Shown: positions 1 to 5,280, numbered from the stretch's first letter. The stretch: 6,645 nt of DNA from Scatomonas sp963649395 (GCA_963649395.1 CAVJHW010000137.1:1-6645), one strand, 5' to 3'. The notes: a model not told the origin generated them from the letters alone. Made by a program: numbers and translations.

Positions 1-97
1 CGGTGCTAAAGCCCTGCTCTATTTGTCGTCCCTTAAATCGGCTGTGAATGGTAACAAAAGCCTGAAAAATCAATAATTTAGGGCTTGACATTATAGG
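1..97 (+). mobile_element. IS110-type right-end fragment
   Basis: The segment ending in GGGCTTGACATTATAGG (81-97) matches the right end that follows the IS110 transposase fragment further along (about 2042-2087). About 44 bases are shared with roughly three differences, so it is read as the right end of a second, related IS110 copy. The frame from base 2 to a TAA at 74-76 reads GAKALLYLSSLKSAVNGNKS, which faintly resembles the C-terminal stretch of IS110 transposases, but this is too short to be sure. The end interrupts a phage tail gene directly at its 3' side. The rest of this copy lies outside the window. Confidence 0.5.
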
Positions 98-304
98 AAG
101 GCTTATTTCTATCCTAAGTGCAAGGCAGCGCCTGGAACAGATTCCGCCAATACAAAGAATTCCTCTATTACTCTTGCATCTACTCCCTTCACTTTCACGG
201 TATTTGAGCCGAATGACGGGGATTGGAGATATAGAAAGACCTTTGACACAGAGTCGGAGGCTAAAACCTGGATTGACGGACGGTTTACCGGGACAGAATC
301 TTGA
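98..304 (+). pseudogene. phage major tail protein, 3' fragment
   Basis: About 69 C-terminal codons of a phage major tail (tail tube) protein, probably the TP901-1/phi13 type. The visible order is KAYFYPKCKAAPG, a threonine/serine-rich strand region, TPFTFTVFEPNDGDWRYRK, and a C-terminal tail ending FTGTES. These resemble the last beta strands of that family, which assembles into the tube of siphophage tails. The frame is closed by TGA just upstream of the fragment, where the IS110 end begins, so the N-terminal two thirds are missing. The stop codon overlaps the start of the next gene by one base, as expected for coupled tail genes. The call rests on recalled family resemblance plus position before a chaperone gene. 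Any other virion protein of similar fold is possible. Confidence 0.55.
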
Positions 305-816
305 TGAAAAGCATTATAAAAACAGCAACGATAGGGGGTAAAGATATCGACCTGGCCTATACTGCCTGGGCCATGGTTGATATCAACCGCCTATTAAGGC
401 AGGAAGACGGAACAGCGCTAGAATTGCCAAAGGTGATTTTGGGGGATGATCCCGGCACTTTCGAACTGTTTTGTTCCATTGTGGAGGTTTTAGCCTATTC
501 CGCTGCAATGTATAAAAAATTGCGAGGTCAAGACACGGATGGAGTCATAAACGTGAAAGAAATCATGTATACCATGGTACCCACCGAGCTGATCAGCGCG
601 CGGCAACGAGCGATGGAGGCCGTTTTGTCTGGTTTGGGAAGAGACTTCGAAATAGACTTGGGGCTGGCTGAACTTGAAAAAAAATCCACGTCGGCGGCAA
701 AAACATTAATCTGTGCTCTAAATCTGAGGTTGAAAATTGAAGACCTCAAAGCAATAAGCGCCGGGCTTTTCTATGATATGATTGAAATAAAATTTCCATC
801 GGAAGAGGAAGACTAA
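304..816 (+). CDS. phage tail assembly chaperone
   Basis: A 170-residue acidic, mostly helical protein with no membrane segment or signal peptide. It resembles the gpG-like tail assembly chaperones that siphophages of Firmicutes encode directly after the major tail protein; these bind the tape measure protein and guide tube polymerisation. The N-terminus (ATIGGKDIDLAYTAWAMVDINR) has the usual short strand then helix, and the C-terminus ends in an acidic SEEED. The ATG overlaps the TGA of the tail gene. A TTG one codon earlier is a poorer start, and no strong ribosome binding site is present, so translational coupling is likely. Many relatives make a longer product by -1 frameshifting near the end, but here the -1 frame stops after a few codons, so no extension is encoded. 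The gene is intact, yet its expected partners (tape measure, distal tail) are absent. Confidence 0.65.
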   Translation: MKSIIKTATIGGKDIDLAYTAWAMVDINRLLRQEDGTALELPKVILGDDPGTFELFCSIVEVLAYSAAMYKKLRGQDTDGVINVKEIMYTMVPTELISARQRAMEAVLSGLGRDFEIDLGLAELEKKSTSAAKTLICALNLRLKIEDLKAISAGLFYDMIEIKFPSEEED

Positions 817-822
817 AAAGAA

Positions 823-859
823 CGGGCAACCTGTGAAAAGTTGCCCGCTCTTACTTTTT
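823..859. terminator. bidirectional intrinsic terminator
   Basis: An 8-bp perfect stem, CGGGCAAC paired with GTTGCCCG (840-847), around a 9-base loop. On the plus strand it is followed by CTCTTACTTTTT and ends the tail chaperone transcript seven bases after its stop. On the minus strand it is followed by TTCTTTTTAG and would end the small membrane peptide gene, whose stop lies at 851-853. It therefore serves two convergent transcripts. Confidence 0.8.
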
Positions 860-943
860 ATCATTGTCTTTGTCGTGAAAAATATGATAAAGAAAATAAA
901 ATGGAAACACAAATATTATAGCTAGAGTTATCATCATCCACAT
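851..943 (-). CDS. small single-pass membrane peptide (30 aa)
   Basis: A 30-codon gene on the minus strand. The product begins MWMMITLAIIFVFPFYFLYH and ends IFHDKDNDKK. That is one continuous hydrophobic helix of about 20 residues followed by a short charged, lysine-rich tail, the usual layout of tiny bacterial inner-membrane proteins. The start is well supported: AGGAGGT lies seven bases upstream of the ATG. The stop is followed directly by a hairpin terminator. Size and topology resemble type I toxin peptides and phage superinfection-exclusion or lysis-accessory peptides, but no antisense RNA is evident and no family is recognised, so function is unknown. It sits inside a phage remnant, convergent with the tail chaperone gene and head-to-head with a coiled-coil frame. 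It would be missed by most gene callers because of its length. Confidence 0.6.
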   Translation of the reverse strand: MWMMITLAIIFVFPFYFLYHIFHDKDNDKK

Positions 944-950
944 AGATTGT

Positions 951-957
951 ACCTCCT
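951..957 (-). promoter_or_regulatory. strong ribosome binding site of the 30-aa peptide
   Basis: ACCTCCT on the plus strand reads AGGAGGT on the minus strand, the full anti-16S match, with a seven-base spacer to the ATG. It fixes the start of the small membrane peptide. It lies just before the first ATG of the divergent coiled-coil frame, which itself has no comparable site. Confidence 0.75.
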
Positions 958-959
958 AT

Positions 960-1235
960 ATGCTTATATTACGATATTATTTGGGAAAAAGCAATGGCAG
1001 AAAAAATGCCTCTTTAAAGCTATACAATGCTGAATTGGGTAACTTAAAAGAAAGAAATAAGGATACTCAGAACAGTTATGACTATCTGAAACAAAAGGCT
1101 GAAATTCTTGTCAAGGTTCAGGCAACACAAAAGGCTAAAGTTGATGAACTAAACAAAGCGCTTGAAAATGCTAAAAAAGCACAAGAAACATACAATCAAA
1201 AGGTTGCCATCCTGAAATCTAAAAACGACCTTTAA
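960..1235 (+). CDS. coiled-coil protein, possible phage tape-measure remnant
   Basis: An open frame of 91 residues. From about residue 20 it is a lysine- and glutamate-rich helix with heptad spacing (ELGNLKERNKDTQNSYDYLK, then further repeats such as VDELNKALENAKKAQ). Phage tape measure proteins often begin with this kind of helix, and the position after a tail chaperone fits, but the family call is weak. The first codons (MLILRYYLG) look unlike the rest and no ribosome binding site precedes the ATG. A second ATG at 994 reads MAEKMPL then stops. Adding one A to the A6 run at 1001-1006 would join it to the coiled coil as MAEKNASLKLYNAEL. The gene may therefore be frameshifted by slippage or a sequencing error. 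A terminator follows the stop. The local sequence is clearly more AT-rich than neighbouring genes. Confidence 0.42.
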   Translation: MLILRYYLGKSNGRKNASLKLYNAELGNLKERNKDTQNSYDYLKQKAEILVKVQATQKAKVDELNKALENAKKAQETYNQKVAILKSKNDL

Positions 1236-1246
1236 CGACAAAAGAG

Positions 1247-1283
1247 AGTGAACACACTGAACATTGATGTGCTCACTTTTTTT
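1247..1283 (+). terminator. intrinsic terminator
   Basis: A 10-bp stem with one A-C mismatch (AGTGAACACA against TGTGCTCACT) and an 11-base loop, followed by seven Ts on the plus strand. It ends the coiled-coil frame. The minus-strand tail is weaker (CTCTTTT), so it may only partly stop the convergent integrase transcript. The T-run overlaps the integrase stop codon. Confidence 0.75.
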
Positions 1284-1722
1284 ATGCCTGTATTGCCTTC
1301 TCAAAAACGTTGACGGCGGTTTGCTGCATGAGGTCCGTATTAAAGGTGTATGTTTGTAATGTGGTTGATATGTCCTTGTGTCCCAAGCGCTCTATAACCG
1401 TTTTTGGATTCACTCCACCCTCTGCCAATATGGTTCCGTGGGTATGCCGGAGACAATGTGCGCGGAAAAGAGTAGTTCCTAACTCGTAGAGTATCACCCT
1501 CGCAACGTATTTAAAGGATTCAGGGGTTAAGATGGTACCGTTTTCTTTGACGCAAAGCGGGTTTGTTTCCTTGCGTGGAACATCTACAGCCGCCAGGGCC
1601 TGTGTGATGGAACCGTCAGGCAATAAATAAGTTTTCATATTGCGGTCGAGGATACCCTTTTCACAGCTCCACAATTCACCGATCAGGCCGCTATGAAGGA
1701 CTTCATGGGTGCACTTTACTGA
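1282..1722 (-). pseudogene. int: tyrosine integrase, C-terminal catalytic fragment
   Basis: The C-terminal part of a phage or Tn916-type tyrosine recombinase, which would cut and join att sites through a tyrosine-DNA intermediate. The fragment shows LCVKENGTILTPESFKY, then the HCLRHTH box with the second active-site arginine, then ERLGHKD with its histidine, then the nucleophile in TLQTYTFNT, then a C-terminal helix ending FEKAIQA. The N-terminal arm- and core-binding domains and the first active-site arginine are absent. About 145 residues remain of a family that usually has 370-400. The frame runs on to 1794, but residues before about VKCTHEV are antisense to an IS110 transposase fragment and are not integrase. 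It cannot be active. It is the best evidence, with the tail genes, that this was once an integrated phage or integrative element. Confidence 0.85.
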
Positions 1723-2003
1723 TCCTTCAGAAATGCCAGGAAATACCATATGCCGAGAACATCCTCGAAATATCCGGAATCGGAGAAAATACACTTTCCG
1801 GAATCCTTGCNNNNNNNNNNNNNNNNNNNNNNNNNNNNNNNCAGAAACTGAGCGGACTGGGATTGGTGGCCTGTAGTTCCGGTAAGCATAAGGGAGAGAC
1901 CAGGATCAGCCACGGAGGGCGTAAACGCTTGCGATACTGGCTGTTTCTGGCGGCCAAGTCAGTAGTGGTTCATGCAGAAGAATTCAGAGAACTCCATGAC
2001 TGA
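1723..2003 (+). pseudogene. IS110-family transposase, C-terminal fragment
   Basis: Reading in the plus direction gives LQKCQEIPYAENILEISGIG, then a gap, then QKLSGLGLVACSSGKHKGET, then RISHGGRKRLRYWLFLAAKS and a stop after EFRELHD. This is the Transposase_20 (IS116/IS110/IS902) domain: the helix-hairpin-helix GIG motif, the SSGKHKG loop bearing the candidate catalytic serine, and the conserved GRKRLRY helix. The N-terminal RuvC-like DEDD domain is missing, and the end looks short of the usual C-terminus by some tens of residues. The frame is the same on both sides of the 31 unknown bases. The left join falls inside the integrase gene. It could be a true deletion or a misassembly between repeat copies. 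No functional enzyme can be made from this piece. Confidence 0.85.
1811..1841. other. assembly gap (31 N)
   Basis: Thirty-one undetermined bases inside the IS110 transposase fragment. Reading frame and protein homology continue in register across it. The family normally has about 14 residues here, while the gap allows about 10, so the gap length is approximate. Gaps of this sort commonly arise where several IS copies collapse during assembly. Confidence 0.99.
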
Positions 2004-2041
2004 CATACACCTTTAGCTCTGTTTTGCAAGGTAACTATTTA

Positions 2042-2106
2042 AAGAAAAGCTGAAAAATCAATGATTTAGGGCTTGACATTATAGGAAGGGCTTGACATTA
2101 TAGGGG
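2042..2106 (+). repeat. IS110 right end with a tandem 19-bp repeat
   Basis: After the transposase fragment comes the right end, also seen at the window start, beginning near GCTGAAAAATCAATGATTTA and ending GGGCTTGACATTATAGG. That last 17-base block occurs twice here, at 2069-2085 and 2088-2104, with a 19-base period, and once at 81-97. The duplicate may be the trace of a second IS110 end inserted beside the first. Members of this family use a short core and need not make target duplications. Each copy carries a TTGACA box pointing outward. Confidence 0.7.
2073..2101 (+). promoter_or_regulatory. possible hybrid promoter formed by the duplicated IS end
   Basis: TTGACA in the first 19-bp unit stands 17 bases before CATTAT in the second unit (4 of 6 matches to TATAAT, including the A at position 2 and the final T). 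The pair faces the acetyltransferase gene about 100 bases downstream. IS110 relatives are known to build a promoter when their ends abut. Here the duplication could do the same, but this is inference. Confidence 0.3.
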
Positions 2107-2199
2107 GGTTGGGGAAGATGTTCAGTTTGCAGAAAAAATAAAAAGGTGCACAATAGGGGAGAAGGTAACGACATAAGCTGGGAAAGGAAGGGAATATTT

Positions 2200-2775
2200 A
2201 TGGGTGATAAGAAAACCAGGCAGGAAGTCTTGTGCAGTCTTGGGATAGAAGATAATCCGTTATACGAGCGATTTGAATTCCGAAATATCAGACCGGACGA
2301 GGCGGATGAGGCAGCGGATATAGAGAAGGTGTGTTTTCCTCCGAATGAGGCGTGCTCACGAGATCATATGCTTGCACGCATAGAGGCTGCGGGAGATTTT
2401 TTTCTGGTGACAGTTGATAAGGAGACCGGGAAGCTTGCCGGTTTTCTAAATGGGATTGCTACCAACGAGCAGAGGTTCAGGGATGATTTTTTCACGGACG
2501 CATCTACGCATGATCCCGAAGGTAAGACTATCATGTTGCTCGGCTTGGACGTGCTGCCGGAGTATAGGATGCAGGGTCTGGGCCGGGAACTGGTCTTCCA
2601 CTACTGGCGCAGGCAGCAGGAGAAAGGGATCAAGCGACTGGTTCTCACATGTCTTGCGGGCAAGGTAAAGATGTATCAGAAATTCGGCTTTAGGGATCTT
2701 GGAGAATCTGCATCCGAATGGGGTGGCGAAAAATGGCATGAAATGGATATCACTTATTCCAACGACCGCCTCTGA
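2200..2775 (+). CDS. GNAT N-acetyltransferase, arylalkylamine (AANAT)-like
   Basis: A 191-residue cytosolic enzyme expected to transfer acetyl from acetyl-CoA to a small amine. The pattern follows serotonin/arylalkylamine N-acetyltransferase relatives: FRNIRPDEADEAADIEKVCF near residues 27-46, FPPNEACS just after, DFFLVTVD near 66-73, GFLNGIAT at 81-88, then motif A with LGLDVLPEYRMQGLG (114-128) giving the R-x-x-G-x-G pyrophosphate loop, and KMYQKFGF (157-164), the motif B turn with the usual general-acid tyrosine. Length is normal. The ATG is chosen because AAGGAAGGG lies about nine bases upstream; an in-frame GTG 18 codons earlier lacks a good site and its extension looks noncoding. Its last 26 bases overlap the convergent ATC-hydrolase gene. 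No dedicated promoter is obvious; an IS110 end lies just upstream. The substrate cannot be predicted. Confidence 0.87.
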   Translation: MGDKKTRQEVLCSLGIEDNPLYERFEFRNIRPDEADEAADIEKVCFPPNEACSRDHMLARIEAAGDFFLVTVDKETGKLAGFLNGIATNEQRFRDDFFTDASTHDPEGKTIMLLGLDVLPEYRMQGLGRELVFHYWRRQQEKGIKRLVLTCLAGKVKMYQKFGFRDLGESASEWGGEKWHEMDITYSNDRL

Positions 2776-3451
2776 TATCCCGGAATTCCTGGTGCTCCTT
2801 CAGATAGGGATCTTGGTCACCGCAGATGGCATAGTCGCAGAAGTTTCCTTCCCCCAGGGTGGTAGTTCTTACCAGTTTGGCATGTATAACCTCCATGGCT
2901 GCATAATCTACATTGCACAGGGCAGGCAGAATCTCCAGAAGATCATGGTCTCGGGCAAATTGCGCTACCGGACAGGATGTAAAGCGGTAGCGGATAGGCT
3001 CTCCTTCCTGGTAAGGATCCACCTCCATTTCGTAGTCGTGCCATACGTCACACCGTTTCTTCGCCATCAAAAAGGCTTTGTACATTAGCTTTTTGAAGAA
3101 TTTTTTGTTGCAGTTAACGAATTTCAATCTGCGGAAGGAGCCAAGAAAAATCTCTCCGTACATTTCCTCTATCTCCGCGAAGGAGGTCATTTCCTTGCAA
3201 ACAACATAGTAGCTAAGAACCATAATATTGTCGTAGGTGCCGCCCAGGCCGTTGTGAAAGTTCTTCCGGCCCCCTAAATCTCTGCGAAAATCCTTTAGAA
3301 AATCCACAAACTGCAATTGCACAGCTGTCCAAACACGATCCTGTCTCGGGGTCGGATAGTGTTTGGCAATATATTTCTTGATCTCTTTTTTGCATTTCCC
3401 GGAATATAGAGCATGGCAGCTTCTGTCGAACACAAGGTCTTTTTCTCTCAT
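2750..3451 (-). CDS. L-2-amino-thiazoline-4-carboxylate hydrolase family protein
   Basis: A 233-residue soluble protein of the ATC_hydrolase family (PF14196 by recollection). The named enzyme opens the ring of L-2-amino-thiazoline-4-carboxylate to S-carbamoyl-cysteine on the way to cysteine, but most clostridial members are untested. The diagnostic block is in the C-terminal half: FTSCPVAQFARDHDLLEILP (about residues 157-176), then ALCNVDYAAMEVIHAKLVRT, then FCDYAICGD (204-212). The spaced cysteines are typical. The N-terminal half is helical and basic. The ATG is preferred over a TTG two codons upstream because GGAG sits eight bases before it. The gene has its own promoter and a palindromic operator upstream, and its 3' end overlaps the acetyltransferase gene tail to tail. 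It probably once stood divergent to the WYL regulator now beyond the IS66 element. Family membership is fairly sure; the reaction is not. Confidence 0.82.
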   Translation of the reverse strand: MREKDLVFDRSCHALYSGKCKKEIKKYIAKHYPTPRQDRVWTAVQLQFVDFLKDFRRDLGGRKNFHNGLGGTYDNIMVLSYYVVCKEMTSFAEIEEMYGEIFLGSFRRLKFVNCNKKFFKKLMYKAFLMAKKRCDVWHDYEMEVDPYQEGEPIRYRFTSCPVAQFARDHDLLEILPALCNVDYAAMEVIHAKLVRTTTLGEGNFCDYAICGDQDPYLKEHQEFRDIRGGRWNK

Positions 3452-3470
3452 AATCAAATCTCCATGTTGG

Positions 3471-3484
3471 TTAGCGTGCGCTAA
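3471..3484. promoter_or_regulatory. TetR-type operator palindrome
   Basis: TTAGCG-TG-CGCTAA is a perfect inverted repeat of two 6-base arms. It lies between the -10 box and the ribosome binding site of the ATC-hydrolase gene, roughly at the expected transcription start. Its form matches operators commonly used by TetR/AcrR-family repressors. No such regulator is encoded in the window, so it would act from elsewhere. Confidence 0.6.
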
Positions 3485-3488
3485 TCCT

Positions 3489-3516
3489 ATTGTAACTGAG
3501 ATGGAAAAAATGTCAA
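3489..3516 (-). promoter_or_regulatory. promoter of the ATC-hydrolase gene
   Basis: On the minus strand TTGACA (perfect -35) is followed after 16 bases by TACAAT (5 of 6 to the -10 consensus). The start codon lies about 40 bases downstream of the -10, with a palindrome and a GGAG site in between. This is a strong vegetative-type promoter that would need repression to be kept quiet, which fits the operator beside it. Confidence 0.75.
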
Positions 3517-3520
3517 GGTT

Positions 3521-3566
3521 TATCTGCTGTTGATGGGATATTGTATCTGCTGTTGGTGGGATATTG
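3521..3566. repeat. two 23-bp tandem repeats upstream of the ATC-hydrolase promoter
   Basis: Two head-to-tail units, each starting TATCTGCTGTTG and ending GGGATATTG, differ at one base. They start five bases upstream of the -35 box of the minus-strand promoter and end two bases before the IS66 target duplication. The one-face spacing (about two helical turns) would suit a dimeric activator or repressor. Nothing similar was seen elsewhere in the window. Confidence 0.85.
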
Positions 3567-3567
3567 T

Positions 3568-3575
3568 CCTTCGGG
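3568..3575. repeat. IS66 target-site duplication, left copy
   Basis: CCTTCGGG directly flanks the left inverted end; the same 8 bases flank the right end at 5803-5810. Eight-base duplications are the hallmark of IS66-family insertion. The match runs to nine bases if the first base of the element is counted. Confidence 0.7.
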
Positions 3576-3592
3576 GTTTACTATTCACGGCC
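3576..3592 (+). repeat. IS66 left inverted end
   Basis: GTTTACTATTCACGGCC pairs with the right end with three mismatches in 17. The last nine bases, TTCACGGCC, are identical. It abuts the CCTTCGGG duplication on its outer side. Confidence 0.7.
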
Positions 3593-3616
3593 CAAATAAC
3601 TGAATAGATAGTGAAG

Positions 3617-3635
3617 GCTCACTATCATAGTGAGC
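3617..3635. repeat. subterminal palindrome inside the IS66 left end
   Basis: GCTCACTAT-C-ATAGTGAGC is a perfect palindrome with 9-base arms. A partial extra arm, GATAGTGA at 3607-3614, can pair with the CTCACTATC within it, giving two alternative overlapping hairpins. Subterminal repeats of this kind may bind transposase or block read-through into the element; that role is a guess. Confidence 0.6.
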
Positions 3636-3647
3636 TGCCATGTTTTT

Positions 3648-3690
3648 TGGAAACAAAGAAATCCGGCTTAGCCGGATTTCTTTGTTTCCA
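3648..3690. terminator. long perfect hairpin, likely tnpC terminator
   Basis: Twenty consecutive base pairs with an almost loopless centre: arms GGAAACAAAGAAATCCGGC and its exact complement around TTA. It starts 17 bases after the transposase stop on the minus strand. The GC core AAATCCGGC/GCCGGATTT followed by CTTTGTTT can act as an intrinsic terminator on either strand, although no clean T-run lies outside the full stem. Confidence 0.6.
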
Positions 3691-3706
3691 GCACCCTTGG
3701 CGGCAG

Positions 3707-5280
3707 CTATAGGCTGCCGCTGTAGGAGAGCACTTCCGAAAGGCTGAAAGGGTTATCCTGGGTCAGCCGTAAAAGTGCTGTATATTCATTGATGCCATTT
3801 CGTGCACAGGTCTCTAGGTAAGTTCGAATGGACGCAAAGTACCTGGCATACTCCACAGATTCAAACTGTCCAGAGACTTTCTCATGGATTTTTGTAAACC
3901 TGAGACTTCGTTCACTCAGGTTATTCGTGGTTGGAAGACGGAAATCCGTAACCCACATAAAGTAGTTTTCCCGAAATTTCCTGAGCCTCGACAATAAACG
4001 CCGTTCAGCAAGAATGGCCATTCATGGCCGGATACCTCGGACGGCTTTTGCAGATCCCGCTGGAGGTGCTGGTTGCACTCGATATTGATGAAAATAAAAT
4101 CGGCATTGTAATTCATGGTGACATGGTCATGCATGACATAGGTATGCGCGCCTAACAGCTCCAGCAGCCCATCTTCGTCAATGCTCTTCCGGCCCTTGCT
4201 CTCGTGGGCGGTAAACAGTGCCAGCTTTTCTGTACCATAGAACCTCATGCAGCTACGGGATCTGTCGATAAAGATCACTGTGTCATCCCAGTACAGTATG
4301 CTTTCCATGGCAAGCATGCGCTTCACTTCCGCATCGAAGTTTTTCAGCTTCTTAGCCGCTTTTTTCTGCATGCCGATGATGAACGCCTCGCATGGGTCAA
4401 GCTGTCCGGAAAAGAATCCCCGGAGCAGCCTCTTTACGCGGTTTACGCTGACAAAACCAAGGTCAAGGAGCGCAAGGATCATTGCCTGCAGGGAACCTCC
4501 GTATTGACATTTTTCCTTCAGCCGGTTGGGGACGGGAGCCCGGGACTCCTTCCCGCAGATCCTGCAGCGATATTTGTGAAAAAGGTGCCGTTTCTTGACG
4601 ACGTGGACCTCATAATCCAGCTCGTCTTTTTCATCATACCCGACTTCTTCTAATCCGCCTCCACAGTAGGGGCAGGCATCCAAGCTATGATCTTCTGTTG
4701 CAGTTTCCTCCCCTTCCGGTATGGAGGAGAGCGTGTGTTGCTCATGCCCGGGCTGTCCGCCTTTTTGTTTTCCGCTTTTTTCGCGTAAGTTTGGTATGAC
4801 TTTGTTCTTGTTCAGGGGAGTTTTGCTGGTGGGTGTACCGCTGTTGGCGCTGTCGTTATTAAGGATGGAAGTGAGGCGGCATACTTCATCAGACAGAGCC
4901 TGTATTTTTGCCGCTGATTCTTGTCCCCCGTTTTCCTCGAGGAAAGCAACCCGTCCTTTAAGGCTTTCAATCTCTGCTTTCAAAGCAGTATTTTCCTCTC
5001 TTAAAAAGGCATTTTCTTCCGCAAGATCCATCTTGCTGAAATCATCGTAGATGTTCCGAGCCCGTTCAAGCTTCCATAATTCCTGGTAACGGTCACGTTC
5101 TTTTTCTGCATTTCTTAATTCGTGAGATAGATGGTTGATCTGTTTGAGGAGGGAGATTTTTTCATCCGGTGCATAGAGGCCTGCGGCAGCCAGCTCCAGA
5201 TCTTTTTGGAATTTTTTAACCTGGCGCTGCAATGCAAGCACTTCCTGCCGCCGTTTTTCATATGCCTCCTGCAATGTCAT
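3707..5280 (-). pseudogene. tnpC: IS66-family transposase TnpC, frameshifted with internal deletion
   Basis: The enzyme that would cut and join the element ends. The first 421 codons are intact: coiled-coil leucine-zipper region (about residues 1-140), the NDSANSGTPTSKTP linker, a zinc finger (CPYC at 203-206, CRIC at 239-242), then the DDE domain with LYWDDT near 332 and VMHDHVTMNYN with the second aspartate near 385, up to RDLQKPSEVSGHEW. Reading then runs out of frame to a stop near 3916. The rest of the protein resumes in another frame from 4021: RRLLSRLRKFRENYF, the LPTTNNLSERSL box with the catalytic glutamate, and a C-terminal helical part. Family members carry some 45-60 extra residues between these blocks, by recollection, so bases were deleted as well as the frame shifted. 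The start ATG has AGGTGAT about eight bases upstream. Confidence 0.9.

Noticed and set aside
670..816. Programmed frameshift extending the tail chaperone
   Set aside because: There is an A8 run at 677-684 but it is far from the gene end, and the -1 frame beyond the stop closes after a few codons.
1716..1957. Minus-strand frames through the N gap
   Set aside because: They are antisense to the IS110 transposase and stay open only because the Ns carry no stops.
2004..2068. IS110 bridge RNA
   Set aside because: The family can encode one next to the transposase, but the element is truncated, its left end is missing, and no convincing paired-loop fold can be drawn here by eye.
2146..2199. GTG start giving an 18-residue extension of the acetyltransferase
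   Set aside because: No ribosome binding site at suitable distance, whereas the ATG at 2200 has one, and relatives begin near the latter.
2450..3088. Open frames in other phases and on the other strand across the acetyltransferase and ATC-hydrolase genes
   Set aside because: Both genes have strong family motifs, good ribosome sites and normal lengths; the alternatives have none of these.
3521..3566. Possible CRISPR array
   Set aside because: Only two units, directly adjacent with no spacer, and no cas genes.
3916..4036. Programmed frameshift joining the two TnpC parts
   Set aside because: The shift would be -1, but no slippery heptamer is present and a block of residues normal for the family is missing, so deletion explains it better.
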